Assembly (NCBI GenBank): GCA_013368315.1
Contig: JAACJM010000125.1
Span: 62,001 to 126,000, forward strand
Source of the DNA: Tetrapyrgos nigripes
Lineage: Eukaryota; Basidiomycota; Agaricomycetes; Agaricales; Campanellaceae
Direction: 5' to 3'
Length of the DNA stretch: 64,000 nucleotides
Positions 20,206 to 31,879 of the stretch are shown piece after piece. A model generated the notes under the pieces. That model did no database searches. It was not told the origin of the DNA and saw only the letters and a program-made list of their open reading frames with translations. A program made the translations under genes and the position numbers. Within the stretch, counting starts at the first letter, position 1. Every line of letters begins with the position of its first letter.

Positions 20206-22040
20206 GGTGGTAGAAACGGAACCAGGACGCAGAAGAAACACGTTGCCGGATGAAAGGTCACTGCAGTGACCGCAAGACAAAGCAAGGACAGAGCATCCCG
20301 ATTTGAATTGATCGATAACGGCGAATCCGAATTGGAAAAAGGTATAAAGGTGGCGTCTAGGGGCCTGGGGGTACAAGGTTTGATGAAAATGAATGGATTT
20401 CCAAATGGACGAATACACGGAAGCACTGCATACACCTCGAGGCAACAGTGTGGAAGTAGACAGTTCTGCTCGTTTCTCTAGCAGAATCTGTCCCAATGTC
20501 TCCCTCTTCGACAAAAATTCTCCAAATACAGCTCCGAAACGAGTGTAGTGGCCTATACTGGCTTCCACACCTTGAAGGGAAATACAAAGTCGGTATTCGA
20601 GAAGTTGTCAAGGGAATAGTATGGACCTACTTTGACTGTCACGTCTGATTGGCGGAAGCTCACATAAGCGCCGAAGGCCGAACGGTGACATTGACTTCCT
20701 GGAAGAAAGGCGTGAAAGAAGGATAAATAAGAGAAGATACTCATAAACGTAGGGCAGCGTACAACTACAGAGTCGTTCCAGACTATAGCATCATACTCGT
20801 ACTCACCAGGGTCCATGAACGTCCAAATGGCCTAGACCCAGTTTCTACCGTTGCCCATTGCATAAAATCCCATGCCTGACGATGCAAGGGAATGTTTTAC
20901 GCCGTGTGAGACCTGTAAAGCCAAGTACTTTGTCAACATATGCAAGGCTCCAAGAATAACGAGAAGGACAGGAGACTGAAGAGCGGAAGACTTTGAGAAT
21001 CAAGACAAGGGTGTACGAACGCGCCGACAAAATGAAAAAGTGAAGACCGAATACCATGGCATCAACGTCACTGACAGAGGAAAAGCTGGGAACGAGGAGG
21101 ATGGGTGAATTACCCGGCCAAGAGAAACAAAAAAAAAAGGAAACAACCAAATGCAATCGAAACTCATGAGACGTAAGAAGTCAGCTCTTTCGTCCAGAAA
21201 ATTGTCCCATGCTGCTCTTCTAGAGTACTGCTTCATCCTTAACAAGCACGGGAACGACATTGTCCAACTCGCAAGCATTCGTGAAAATGACAGCTTCAAG
21301 TTGTTTCATGTGCTATTGAAGCCTGCGAAAGGATGAAGAAGCAACCAGAGCATATGCTGAACAGTGTCAAAGACAAGAGGCACAGGAGAACACTAGAACA
21401 AGAATGGCAGAAAGACAATGACAGGTACATACTTCGAATAGCCAGAAAAAGGAAAAGAAAATCAAAAATAAGACGGAAGAAGACGACTTACTCATCAGCC
21501 AGTGTGTACTTATAACGACCCGACATTGTAGTCATGACAGAGCCCCAGTATGAAAACGACTGTCCATGGCTGGTATCAACGACGACAGCTTGAAAGGATG
21601 TGACTTTAAGAGTGCGGGAAGTTCGTAAGACAGCGGATATGCAATGTCGGCGAAGTAGAGTTAAGGTGGAACCGGAAAATTCGTCATCTGATAGGGTAAT
21701 ATAGACATCGTTTTCTCTTCGTCCTTGAGCAATGGACTAGGCTCCCAACACTCATTTGGGACACAAAAAAAAACAGGGTGATGTCCATCCGCGTGCGATA
21801 ATAGGTTTGCTGAGGATCGAGAAGAAACACTGCAGGAGTAGATAGAATGGACAAATGCGCATTATTAACGCCATGTACGACCAGCAACTTCTGTTATAAT
21901 TTAGACAGTTTCCTTTTAATCGATTTCTTCCCTAAGAAGTGCGTCAGATGTGGTTCTCTCGTAGAAATTGGCAGGCAAGATACCAAAGAATGATCAATAT
22001 TGACCTCCCACTCGCACGGCGTAGTGCTGCTACTCCAGGC
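20206..22040. other. Exon-like fragments upstream of the DUF6606 gene, unidentified
   Basis: Minus-strand segments at about 20745-20565 are open and bounded by plausible splice sites: the donor is after CATGGACCCTG near 20806, and the acceptor TTCTTCCAG is near 20700. They encode a peptide with SAFGAYVSFRQSDV and VGPYYSLDNFSNTDF. I do not recognise it. It may be the end of a neighbouring gene or a 5' extension of the DUF6606 gene. The rest of the interval shows nothing convincing. Confidence 0.25.
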
Positions 22041-25000
22041 GTTTTGTCATAAACCGACGAAGAAAAGGTTTGACGGGTAGTATTGACGCCGACGGTGCTG
22101 TAAGTCCAGGGGAAAGTGGAAATGTTGTAATAGCTGCAAGGGAGGCGAGTTCATCGTGGATGATGGTCGTTGTGGTTGAAGATGGTCGCTTTGTGGCTGT
22201 GTTCGGCCTAGACCTTTCCTCGCCTCAGGTTTCTTTGGCTCAGCTACAGGACCTAGCTGAGTCAAATGAAGATGAACAACCCAATGAATAACTAGTCTTC
22301 AAGAAATCCCATCAAGAATTTGAGTAATCGTAGACGACAGTACTTACTTTGAGAGTACTAGTAGTACTTAGTGGTGGTCTACTAGTCCAAGTCCGCAGCC
22401 CCCGACATACTAGTACATGCTAGTAGAAGGGAGATAGAAGATTACCAGTGTCTAAAATCAAAGGCGATGGTGGTTTGAAGCAGTGACGAGGTTGCCTGCC
22501 AGCAATCGACACGTACAGCGGCGGACCAACGGCGGACTTCACACGATCCAACCTCTCTCCGCTACCATCACCATCAACGACGTGAATGTTTGCCAGTCTT
22601 CAATACACCTTCAATGAGGAATTCATTGCACGCAAATTCCATGGCTCGTTTAACGCAGTCCAACAAAGTCCCTAGATTTTAAGTCTCTGCTGGAGGACAG
22701 ATGAAGGTACGTTCAGCTTTCCCCCCCATATATTCTCTACTAATCTACGAAGTCTCTACTCTCAGATTGCTCTATCTCCCTCCATCCTCACTTCACGGCC
22801 AAGCCCAGAATTCCAGTTTTGAACGCATGAAACACCAAGCTCTTCAGCTCTAGACTCCAGTCGACTTTCTCCTGACCTTTCAGCTGGATGCTGCTTATGC
22901 TCGTTTTGAGAGAGGTTTTGGAAATTAATTGGGAATGGAATATAATGACATGAGAATAGAACCGTATGGAAGCTGGGTTATTTGAGGTTCACACTGGTAG
23001 TTTTTGGCGGACTGGCTCTGGACGAGACAGCGTTCCCCCTTCTCCCCATGGTCGTATAACCCTAGGCCTCTCCTTCCACATCCATGGAACTCATGGTCTT
23101 CGCCGTAGTAGACGCCTTGAACGACGACTTGTACATTCGTTAGCCTTTCTGCCGCCGAGCTTGGATGCTGTTGGTCATAGGTGTGTTGGTGATGATAAGG
23201 GCCAGAGGAATAGAGTTTGAAGATGCAGTTTCGATTGGAAAACTGTGATCAAGGTTTATGTGAGTGGTGACTCTCTGATTCGTCCTCGTTCCTTCACTTC
23301 TCTATTTTTTCTTCTTTTTGACTGACGCCGTATATCGATTTTGTAGAACGTCAAGACGTCTACCTCCCTCCATGCTATACGACCGGTCCTCATGAGGGTC
23401 CTCCTCGCTTGTTCCCTCTCCCTTTCACTTTTATGTCCTGTCTCTTCGTCCTCAACAACTTCTACCTCCCACAACGACAATTAACCACGGTGGAACCCCC
23501 ATATACACCCTTCTACCTTGGGCAGCAATGACTCGTAACGACAGCGCCAGCAACTGCACGAGACGACGTGTAACATGTGTACAGTTTCCACCATCTTCCC
23601 TTCCGTCTTCATCCACCTCTCTTCCTCCCTCCTCCGCAACATCACTCAAAGCGACCCCTGCGTTTAACGACAAAGCTAGAAGTCTACCCTTCTCCTTCCC
23701 ATCCCCTTCTTCCTCCGACACTTTTCCAATCCGAATAGTCCATCCGAGTCCACGTCATCGTCGTACATTTTCGGGCCGTCTCCAAATAGCGGACATGTAC
23801 ACTGGTATCCATACCCATACTCCACGTCAACATGGATATAATACCCGTTCTATGCGCTGAGGACAGCCAGCTTGGGTACCTCAGCCTAGGTGCAGAGGGA
23901 CCGGGCGGGATAGTCAACGACGGAGATGACAATAATAAAAGGAGATGGACGAGAATTTAACGTTGCAGACAGTGACGGTGGAGGACCAGGCGAGGTGGTG
24001 GAATGAGACTCTGACGTGAGACGGTGGATAGTAAAGAGTTTGGTGCGACGTCCCGATGAGCTGAAGAGATACTCGACACCAGACACCCAGACATCCTCAC
24101 TCTACACCGCCAACGACGGAAGTATAACCCTTACCTCCTTTCTCTCATCATGCATCAACTCCCAACCCCAGTCAGGCCTGTTCACTTCGTCAACGACCCA
24201 TACTTTCTTTCCACTCGTCCACTCGCCTCCACGTCCAGCACATAAGCCTATGGCTGAGAGATATCTCGCAAATGACTCACCAGCTGGTTATCTATTCCCC
24301 GAGGAATGCCAAAAGGCGTCTACAGCGGCGATGAAGTAGGAAACATCGAAATCCCGGTTGGAGGGTTATAAAGCTGTGTTGAGGGGCGTTGTGCTGAGGA
24401 GACGGTGAGCGGGAAGCCGTTGCTGGGAAGTTGGGAGAGTGTGCGAAGGATGATGTAGTTGCTTTCGGTATGGGTCTGGATCGGGACAAGATCCTCTGTT
24501 ATCCCTGCAGCTTTCTCATCCTCTTCTACCACCACCGTCACCACAATACCATAATATCCTCAATACTACCACCTACGCTCCTTCCCTTCCTTCTTCACTG
24601 TTTACTGTTCGCCCAATGCGCAGTCACCGACCTGTTACCAAGACGACGCGATCAGATCAACCTTTCACTTTTATCACGACCACAGCCACCAACTTCCTTC
24701 CCTCCAACTTATCCATTTTATCGCCGTTTTCCGCCGCGCTGGAGTATATTTCAGGCTAACCAAGGACAACGATTTCGATTTCGATTTTCGAGGCACTTGA
24801 AGCTCATTCGCTAATGCTGGACGTGTAAGAAGCGACACCTCAGCAGCAGTTCAAAGGCAAGACATACGCGGTATCTCTAGTTCTGGAAGATTTTAGAGGG
24901 TGCTGGGCTCATCTTCAACATCTTTAGTCATCTCAACTCATTGGTGGAAGCTCGTTGGCTTGGTGTTGGCTCGTTCTGGTTGTAGAGGATAGTTATTCCT

Positions 25001-25600
25001 GGTTTTACCTTCAGGTGTCCTCAATGGTGCGTTATACGCAGTCTTTCCCTATTCTTCATCTACCAATTCACTATCTTAGCACTCCCTCTTTCGTCGCTTC
25101 TCCTACCACCCATTCAAACCGTGACGACCAGCTTCTACCTCGAACGGTCCCAGCAGAACCCATCCCAGGAGTAACAAACTCGTTCAAGAACGACCGTGAG
25201 GAAACCGACATAGGACACGGACTCGGAGCCCGTCGAGCAGATTATTCAGAAGAACTACAACTCTGAAGTGAAGGGGCATAAGCCAGCTGCGAGTCCGAGG
25301 AACTTGAAGGATACTCACGGCGATGATTTCGAATGTCGGGGACTTGGAAATGACGCCGGAGCAGCAAAGAAGATTTCAATGGCCGTGCCGGAGGATGGGT
25401 TGAAGGATAAGAATGAGAAGCAGAAGGATATACACGACGGAAGTGAAGCAGCAAATGCTGGAACAGGAAATCGAAGAGTTGAACAAGGAGATGGAGGTTA
25501 TCAGTCTTGGGGCTTTGACGTATTCTAGTGGAGCAGGCGAGTCCTTTCCAGTACATCACCGTGAAGGAGTGCCTGCCAGAAGTAAATGACGATTATTATT
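22040..25600 (+). other. Unidentified exon-like fragments
   Basis: Three hints of plus-strand coding exist. At 23392 an ATG starts a leader-like peptide MRVLLACSLSLSLLC before a stop. At about 25215-25330 an acceptor (CGACATAG) opens a charged segment SEPVEQIIQKNYNSEVKGHK. At 25437-25589 a frame with EQEIEELNKEMEVISLG, probably coiled coil, runs to a stop. They are in different frames and I could not join them or name a family. Minus-strand frames around 24320-24544 are also open. A real but fast-evolving gene, or a decayed one, is possible. Confidence 0.25.
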
Positions 25601-26166
25601 AGTTCTCCTTAGGTTACTATTATACGAAGTATCTCAATCATACTTGTTTTCTCAATTCTGGTTGACCTTCAGAAATGGTTCGCTGGACTACTACTTAGTA
25701 AATAATCATCCTCGTGTGGTTCACTGTTCAGCGCGGCTCGTGGAAAGAAGAGGTATCTTAGTGATCATACAGAGAACGAGGGAAGGGCCGGCTGCGTCGG
25801 CAGTGACCTTGCTTGCATATAACCGTCCATCTATTGCAGAACTACATTTGAACTAGATATTCATCGAGGACATTTGGACATTAACCCAATCGTGTTTTCT
25901 TTCCATTTGGGTATCGCACTGATCTGAGTCAGAGTCCTCGTCTCTCTCCATCTCAATTGCCTTCCGTTTACGGCTTGGCACCTCCATGACAATGCCATGC
26001 ACCCGATCATGGGGCAGTACTATGTGCAGAGAAGTAATGCTCCCCACGAACTAGTTAACACGCGTAGTGCTTTTCACTGTGTGCAAAATATTAGTGAAGT
26101 TATTGAGTAATCATACAGAGAACAGAGTCATAATTTACTGTGCTACTGGTACGTGGGTTGTTGTGA

Positions 26167-26868
26167 TCAATTATTGTGGTATGGGTTACTGCGATCAAAT
26201 TCCTGTCCACAGTCAATCTCTACCGAATCAAACTGACGCTGGTCAGTCGGTTGCAACGACACGATCCCATTCTGATACCAAATATAGTGGTAATCATTCT
26301 TACCAGGATCTCCAGAAGGATCTCCATAATTAAGCCTGATCCTTCCTGAACTCTGTTTGTTCGTCACCCCGACTGTCAGTGCCTTCTGCTTTCCAGCTGG
26401 AATAGTCAACGTAGTAGTCTGGCTAACAGTTTGAGATTTTGACTCGCTCCAACCACTTTCCCCGCCAATTTGGATTCCAAAGAGATCAATCCCGACGCTG
26501 TCAGTGTGCTCCCATGTATCGGTAACGGTTGTAGAGCCTCCTACGCTTGTGCTGAGGTTTTTAGCTTTATCATTATCGCAGTTTTCCACGGGATCACCGA
26601 CGATAGTCCATTGGATCTTGTCAGGAAGGTCTTGCTGTAATGATTGGGAATGATTTTAAATATATATCTCTCGTAAATTGAGTAGATCAAGGCCTTACCT
26701 GTTTCTCAAATGTACAACGATCAGCATCACCCTTGGGACGGCCGGGGCAATGGTCCAGGTTGGCTGGATCGGGCGATCGACGTTCTTCCTTGCTTCCAGA
26801 GCAGGAGAGGCGGATACGATCTCAATGATAGTAGCAATAGCGAGACAAGTGGTGAGATTGCGGCGCAT
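26167..26868 (-). pseudogene. Small secreted protein paralogue A, one-base frameshift in exon 1
   Basis: Exon 1 (26868-26699) starts with a hydrophobic signal peptide and the block ARKNVDRP shared with the plus-strand paralogue at 28597. Exon 2 (26634-26167) encodes STSVGGSTTVTDTW, a serine/threonine-rich strand-like middle with SQTTTLTIPAGK, and the near-identical tail SGRIRLNYGDPSGDPGKNDY. The intron 26698-26635 has gtaagg and ttacag. Between KNVDRP and the conserved DPANLDHC the reading frame breaks: one base is missing at about 26770-26775 relative to the paralogue, so exon 1 as written cannot reach exon 2 in frame. The middle resembles the beta-rich part of aerolysin-like proteins, a weak inference. 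The frameshift could be real decay or a base-call error. Confidence 0.7.
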
Positions 26869-26971
26869 GAGTAATAGAATGTTTGAAGAATCGAAGATGT
26901 GATGAGTGTCAGAAGCTAGTAGTTTGTTGAGTCTGGTTGTTGGTGAGTCCGATAGACCTATGAAATCGAAG

Positions 26972-26979
26972 CTTTTATA
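26972..26979 (-). promoter_or_regulatory. TATA box of secreted paralogue A
   Basis: TATAAAAG on the minus strand about 105 bp upstream of the ATG at 26868, a normal fungal distance. Confidence 0.55.
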
Positions 26980-27029
26980 GTCAGCAAGCCTCCAGTTCTT
27001 GTTGCCTCGTTGACCTCATCGAAGCAATG

Positions 27030-27326
27030 GTCATAGGTTTGTCTCAACAGACAACGTCACTGTCATAGTTACATTTCAGATTTCAAGAAGTTGCACTGGA
27101 GCGCAAAGTGGTCGTCTTTTGCTTCCAGAAAAGTCAATTTCGAAGATACGGTATACTGCCTACTCATGGAAGTAATAGTCATAGGTTTGTCTCAACAGAC
27201 AACATCGCTGTCATAGTTACATTTCAGGCTTCAAGTTGCACTGGAGCGCAAAGTGGGAATCTTGCGTCTCCCGAAAAGTCAAATTCGAAGATACGGTATA
27301 CTGCCTGCTCGAATCCAGTGAAAGTC
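27030..27326. repeat. 149-bp tandem duplication upstream of paralogue A
   Basis: GTCATAGGTTTGTCTCAACA starts both copies (27030 and 27179). They share CTGTCATAGTTACATTTCAG and GAAGATACGGTATACTGCCT, with a few substitutions and small indels. The repeat lies 160-460 bp upstream of the ATG, where regulatory sites would be expected. Confidence 0.85.
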
Positions 27327-28068
27327 GATACTTCATAACCGTATCAAAGCCTAAGTGCGGGTAGCCGTATGGGAGGTACTGAAAAGCGCAGTCATGTACT
27401 ACAAGTGTGTAGGCTCTGGTTTACGCAGGGGATACTGCGCGTACTTGTACTGTTCTGTAGCGATGAATTAAAGCAATTTTTCTGCATCTTTTAGTTAGTG
27501 GGTAAACCGGAGCAACATTCGGGAAGAACTGGGGGAGGAGTATTATCCGGACTAGGACCAAGAACTGATAAAGCGGCTGCAGAGTTGTGCGGTGTTGATA
27601 TTCAGGCTCATTTGATGGGGAAGCTCTAATTGCCCTGATTTGGAACTTGAAGTCTCAAGTTCCACCTGAGCTTCGCTGGATAGTCTGTGTACATTGTGAC
27701 CACGAGTGTTCGTTCTTGGAAGCTATGGCCACCGTACCTATAGCTACTACGTAGGTATCCAGATCCAGGATGATACTGACGCTCATGGGCCAAAATCGTG
27801 CTCAGAAAGTTGAACAGCGGTGGTTCCTAGATCTTTAACTAGCTGTCAAAACCTTGCGCTTAGATTGTACCTGTCATGATAATCTATGAGCCCTCCAGCC
27901 CTCGGATCAATGTCTGTTCCAATCAGCCATCAATCCGTATCCAGCACACTCGCCAGAAGTTCGTGCACCATGGGTACCCGCAGTTTTTCCTTTTTTGTCT
28001 CCCGCTTTTATGTACGAAGTGCCGTTGACGGCATTCAACTTCGAATTTGAAAGCGGGCGGTCAATTTC

Positions 28069-28375
28069 GTCGCTAATGAGACGCATGTGGAGAAGTATAG
28101 CATAAGTAGTAGTTAGTACCTACTTAACACTACTAACCGTATAGGATTTGAGCTCCCAATCCGATGGTAAGTTGTCGCTAATGAGAGCATGTGGAAAGGT
28201 ATAGCATAATGAGTAGTAGTACCTTAGCACTACTTACCGCATAGGATTCGAGTGCACAATCCAATGGTGCGTCGTCGCTAATGAGACGCATGTAGAGAGG
28301 TATAGCATAAGGAGGAGTAGTACTCACTTAGCACTACTTACCGTATAGGATTCGAGTGCACAATCCGATGGTGTG
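28069..28375. repeat. Three 100-105-bp tandem repeats upstream of paralogue B
   Basis: GTCGCTAATGAGA recurs at 28069, 28174 and 28274. Each unit also has GTATAGCATAA, an AGTAGTAGTAC stretch, CACTACTTACCG and ATAGGATTCGAG. The last unit ends about 220 bp before the ATG, in the promoter region. Sequence is unrelated to the repeat upstream of paralogue A. Confidence 0.88.
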
Positions 28376-28473
28376 TTCTGCTACTATGCGCAAGCTTCTG
28401 TAACCATAGGTACGAATACACACAAAGTCTGGCTAGGTTCTCCAAGGCTATACTAAGCACTTTCGAGCGATAG

Positions 28474-28480
28474 TATTTAA
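28474..28480 (+). promoter_or_regulatory. TATA-like box of secreted paralogue B
   Basis: TATTTAA 117 bp upstream of the ATG at 28597, followed by a CACA/CAACA-rich leader typical of highly expressed fungal genes. Confidence 0.5.
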
Positions 28481-28596
28481 GCCACAGCGCCGTCCAGACG
28501 ACTTCCTCACACAACATCACACTACAACAACACACTACTCACAATCGATCAACTTTCAAAGCCACTCACACTGTTTCAAACTTTAAAACAAACATT

Positions 28597-29303
28597 ATGC
28601 GACTTTCCACAACCTTTCTTGCTCTTCTCATTGTTACTGTCACAACTGTGACTGCCGTCCCACGCACGCAAGTCCAAGAGAAACGAAAGAACGTCGACCG
28701 TCCAGATCCTACTAACCTCGATCACTGTCCCGGTAAAGCCAAAGGAGACGCCGACCGATGCACCTTCGAGTCTCAACAGCAAGGGAAAGACCAGCGTATC
28801 CCACACATTGTTGGCGCTCCCGTCGACAACTGCCACGGTTCAAAAGAGGACATCTCTACCTCAGTCGGTGGATCTGTGACAGTCTCACAAACATGGAAAT
28901 GGGGCGTCAGCGAAGGGTTTAGTGCTGATGGGGGAGAAGAACTTCCCATCGGTGTTTCTTTCCAAAATTCGGATTCTTGGAGTAACACCAATGCGCAGAC
29001 GTTTAGTCAGCAGGTTCAAATGACTATTCCCCCTGGACAAAAGGTTGGTTGGCTTCGTCTTATGGGCTACTACTTTTTGACTCATACTATGCTTTCGCTT
29101 CCAATTTCCAGGGCGCTGTCATTGCTAACGTTCTGCACCATACGTATTCTGGCAGAATCCGTCTCAACTATGGCGATCCGTCTGGGGATCCTGGAAAGAA
29201 CGACTACCACTACATCTGGTATAACAACGGCGTAGGTAGCATCCAACCAACTAACGACGTAGTTTACGGTCAGAATGTCGTCCCTTGTGACAAGGACCTG
29301 TAG
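28597..29303 (+). CDS. Small secreted protein, paralogue B (intact)
   Basis: Two exons, 28597-29043 and 29112-29303, with the intron bounded by gttggt and ttccag. The product is 212 residues. It has a signal peptide (about 1-20), the block EKRKNVDRPDPTNLDHCPG, a Cys near GDADRCTF, then STSVGGSVTVSQTW, a serine-rich middle with WSNTNAQTFSQQ and MTIPPGQK, and the tail SGRIRLNYGDPSGDPGKNDY ending in VPCDKDL. Cysteines are few and could pair. Family knowledge: such Ser/Thr-rich strands followed by an IPPG turn occur in aerolysin-like beta-structured proteins and in basidiomycete effector-like secreted proteins; assignment to either is inference. It is divergently oriented to its frameshifted paralogue at 26868, and the 1.7 kb between them carries both promoters and both promoter repeats. 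Confidence 0.8.
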
Positions 29304-31870
29304 ATTATTAGATTATTTATCTCATTGTTATTTGAAGAGATTGAAAGGATGAAGAGATGAGTGAGCATCCAACCGTTGAAAAAGGAAATGGCGCCACATG
29401 TGGGAAGATTTGGTTTAGCCGAGGCGTCAAGTTGCCAACATCTTGCCAAACCCACCAACGATGCCGTTTACGCTCCAGCTCTCGTATATGAATCCCCGGA
29501 CGTTTCACGCCACACACGCATGTTTACGATCGCTATTCCTGAAGTTTATCGCTCTCTGCCTCTTACTCATCGTTCCTCTTCGACACGAAAGGGGTGGGCC
29601 AGCACTACGGCGTGACGAGTACAAGGCCGTAGGTTGCCAGAATTATAAAGTACATATTATTTGTACTATTTCACCTTTCCTTTTTAACTGGTCTGGGTCA
29701 GACAGCAGAATAACAAACTCGAGATTCAACGCCAGCATCACTTCACCACTGCCAGTGTAATATCCAACGATATACCCAACTGAGCACACACTCCCAGCTG
29801 GAATATCCTCTGTACACAACGGAAGAGAATATATATTCCTCCAATCCTCAGGCAGCTTGCCGAGTTATGGTGAGCAGTGTTAAATAATTGGATATCTGTA
29901 TTGTCTTAACTTCGCTGTGCTTTAGAGCAGTGACCATGACATGTGGGATGCTTGCAGCAATATGCAACATCCTCTTATCATCTCAAGATTCGAGTTACTA
30001 TAGAGTTACGCGTCAGGAATTTGCATTGGGATTTACGATGCTGATTGACTCAAGGTCCGTGTCGATCCTAGTGTCCAGATTCCAGCCATTCACATGGATG
30101 TTGACATTAGACGCGTTCAGCCAGTATACTTACAGTCGTTGGAATGTAGGCTTTAGGGCAATAACGCGCACTGCGAGGATTTTTGCGGTTGCCACTGAAG
30201 AATTAGAAGATGTAGTTAGTTGCAACCATTCATTTAAATGTCTTCGTCCGAATTCATTCGCAATGTCTTGATTCTAGGTGTCTGTTCTTGACGTTCAAGA
30301 GATTACCGTTCATGATGCGGGATAAGCTTGGTTTGGAGACCGCCTTGATTGAGCATCGGTACATAGCTGGATATGTAGCCGTCGCTTCGGACGGGCTTTG
30401 CTTTTGAAGTTTTCATGAATCAAAGAGCATCCTATCAGTTCACGTTAGATATAAATACCACATAAAAAGATAGACCGGAGGACAAGCAATGGACCTATTC
30501 GAGGTTGACATCGTCGTGGGATTTCCGCTAACACATCTCGGACATATAATATTCCATACTATAAGATTGGGTTATTTTGCCCCTGGCTATTGAGAGACTT
30601 GTGGCGCTTGGATTTGAGAGGGGATTCGGGTCAAGATGGCATCATTGGATATCAATGAAGTTACCGTTTATTTACCTACAGCCATTTACACACGCGGACG
30701 GTATCCGGCTGGTGTGCAGGTAACCTCACAGTGTTTGATAAATATAGAGAATGTATTGATACGAGTAATGGTACTACGAGTACAAGCAGCTATACAGAAT
30801 GACTGGGGAGTTTGGGGACATACGAGAAGTATATTGTCAGTTAAGCCCATGCATGTCGTCTTCAGCATCCCGCTACAATAGCCTACAATTGGCCATGATT
30901 CTATGTCGCCGGCGCCCCTGATAAAAATGTCCGAGCCATCTCCGGAGTCGATGCAGCAGTGACGATTTTGTTCAAGAGAGAAGGGTGAGTTCGAGATGCT
31001 ACAGGCCATATTAGCAAGATTTAATCAGGGAAGCAGTGCGAACACACCTATCATCGACATTGCCAGCCAAAAAATAAAACACTACGGAGCACAGTGTAAG
31101 TAGTAGGGCTACGTGCCCTCCTTATAGATTCAACCCTTTCTTTCTCTTTCATCTCTAATTCAACATTTTAGATACTTACTTTGTTTCAATCTTGTTCAAC
31201 GTATTTCCTTTTATCTCCACCCTTAAGTATGTCGTCTTTCACATTGTTCTCCACTCTTCTTTCTCCTTCCGGCTAGCCCGTTGTCTGGTTCCAACCCTTC
31301 GTTCTGATAACCCGATCCGTCCTTCGCGTCCATACCTTGAGCAAGTGTGTATGGGTCTATATGGGGAGCCCGCCTGACGCGTCGTATATTGTTTGACGGT
31401 AATCCAGTTCTTGGGGCAAGATGAAGACCAACGCGAGCGAAACCGAATTGTCTCTTGACATGGACACTTTCCTCTGATACTATTTTTACTTGTCTTCCTT
31501 TCGATAAATTCCCTGTTCACTCCTCCAATCTGACATTGTACGCGTTCCTTAAAAATCTTACACTCCTTTTAGGAGTATTATTGATTCTTCTATTGTACGG
31601 ACATCGGCGTAGCTACAAGTATGTAGTTCTGCGTCTTTGTTCCTAATGTCAATCCTTCCTTCTGCGCACCTTTGAGCCCCACTGAGCCTGAGCCTGAGCC
31701 TTCCGAGCCTCTTTCTATTTCTTTGAGCCTTTCGTTTCTTCGAGCCCCTATTTCATCCTTCTTTCACTTTGAACTTTCCCTACGCGTCACTTTCACGTGG
31801 TCGTGTTTATCCTTTCACCCTTACTCTCATCTCCGAGACTCGACCAGTTTTCCCTAGGTCCTCGCTTGGA
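29304..31870. other. Intergenic, no gene supported
   Basis: Several frames of 60-130 codons occur on both strands (for example 29888-30271 and 31009-30686) but none shows a domain, signal peptide or consistent splicing. The plus strand from 31140 is pyrimidine-rich with TTTCTCTTTCATCTC, resembling a promoter leader for something not identified. Confidence 0.3.
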
Positions 31871-31879
31871 CCCGAATCT

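Noticed and set aside
20206..20568. N-terminal extension of the DUF6606 protein to the ATG at 20568
   Set aside because: The frame is open, but the family match begins at YVAYHVFLPP and a good ATG lies just before it at 20205. The upstream residues have no family similarity I can see.
22047..25560. Assignment of the fragments to a GPI-transamidase subunit, glucosidase II or glycogen-debranching gene
   Set aside because: I compared the pieces with what I know of these families; none shows the required motifs, so no name is given.
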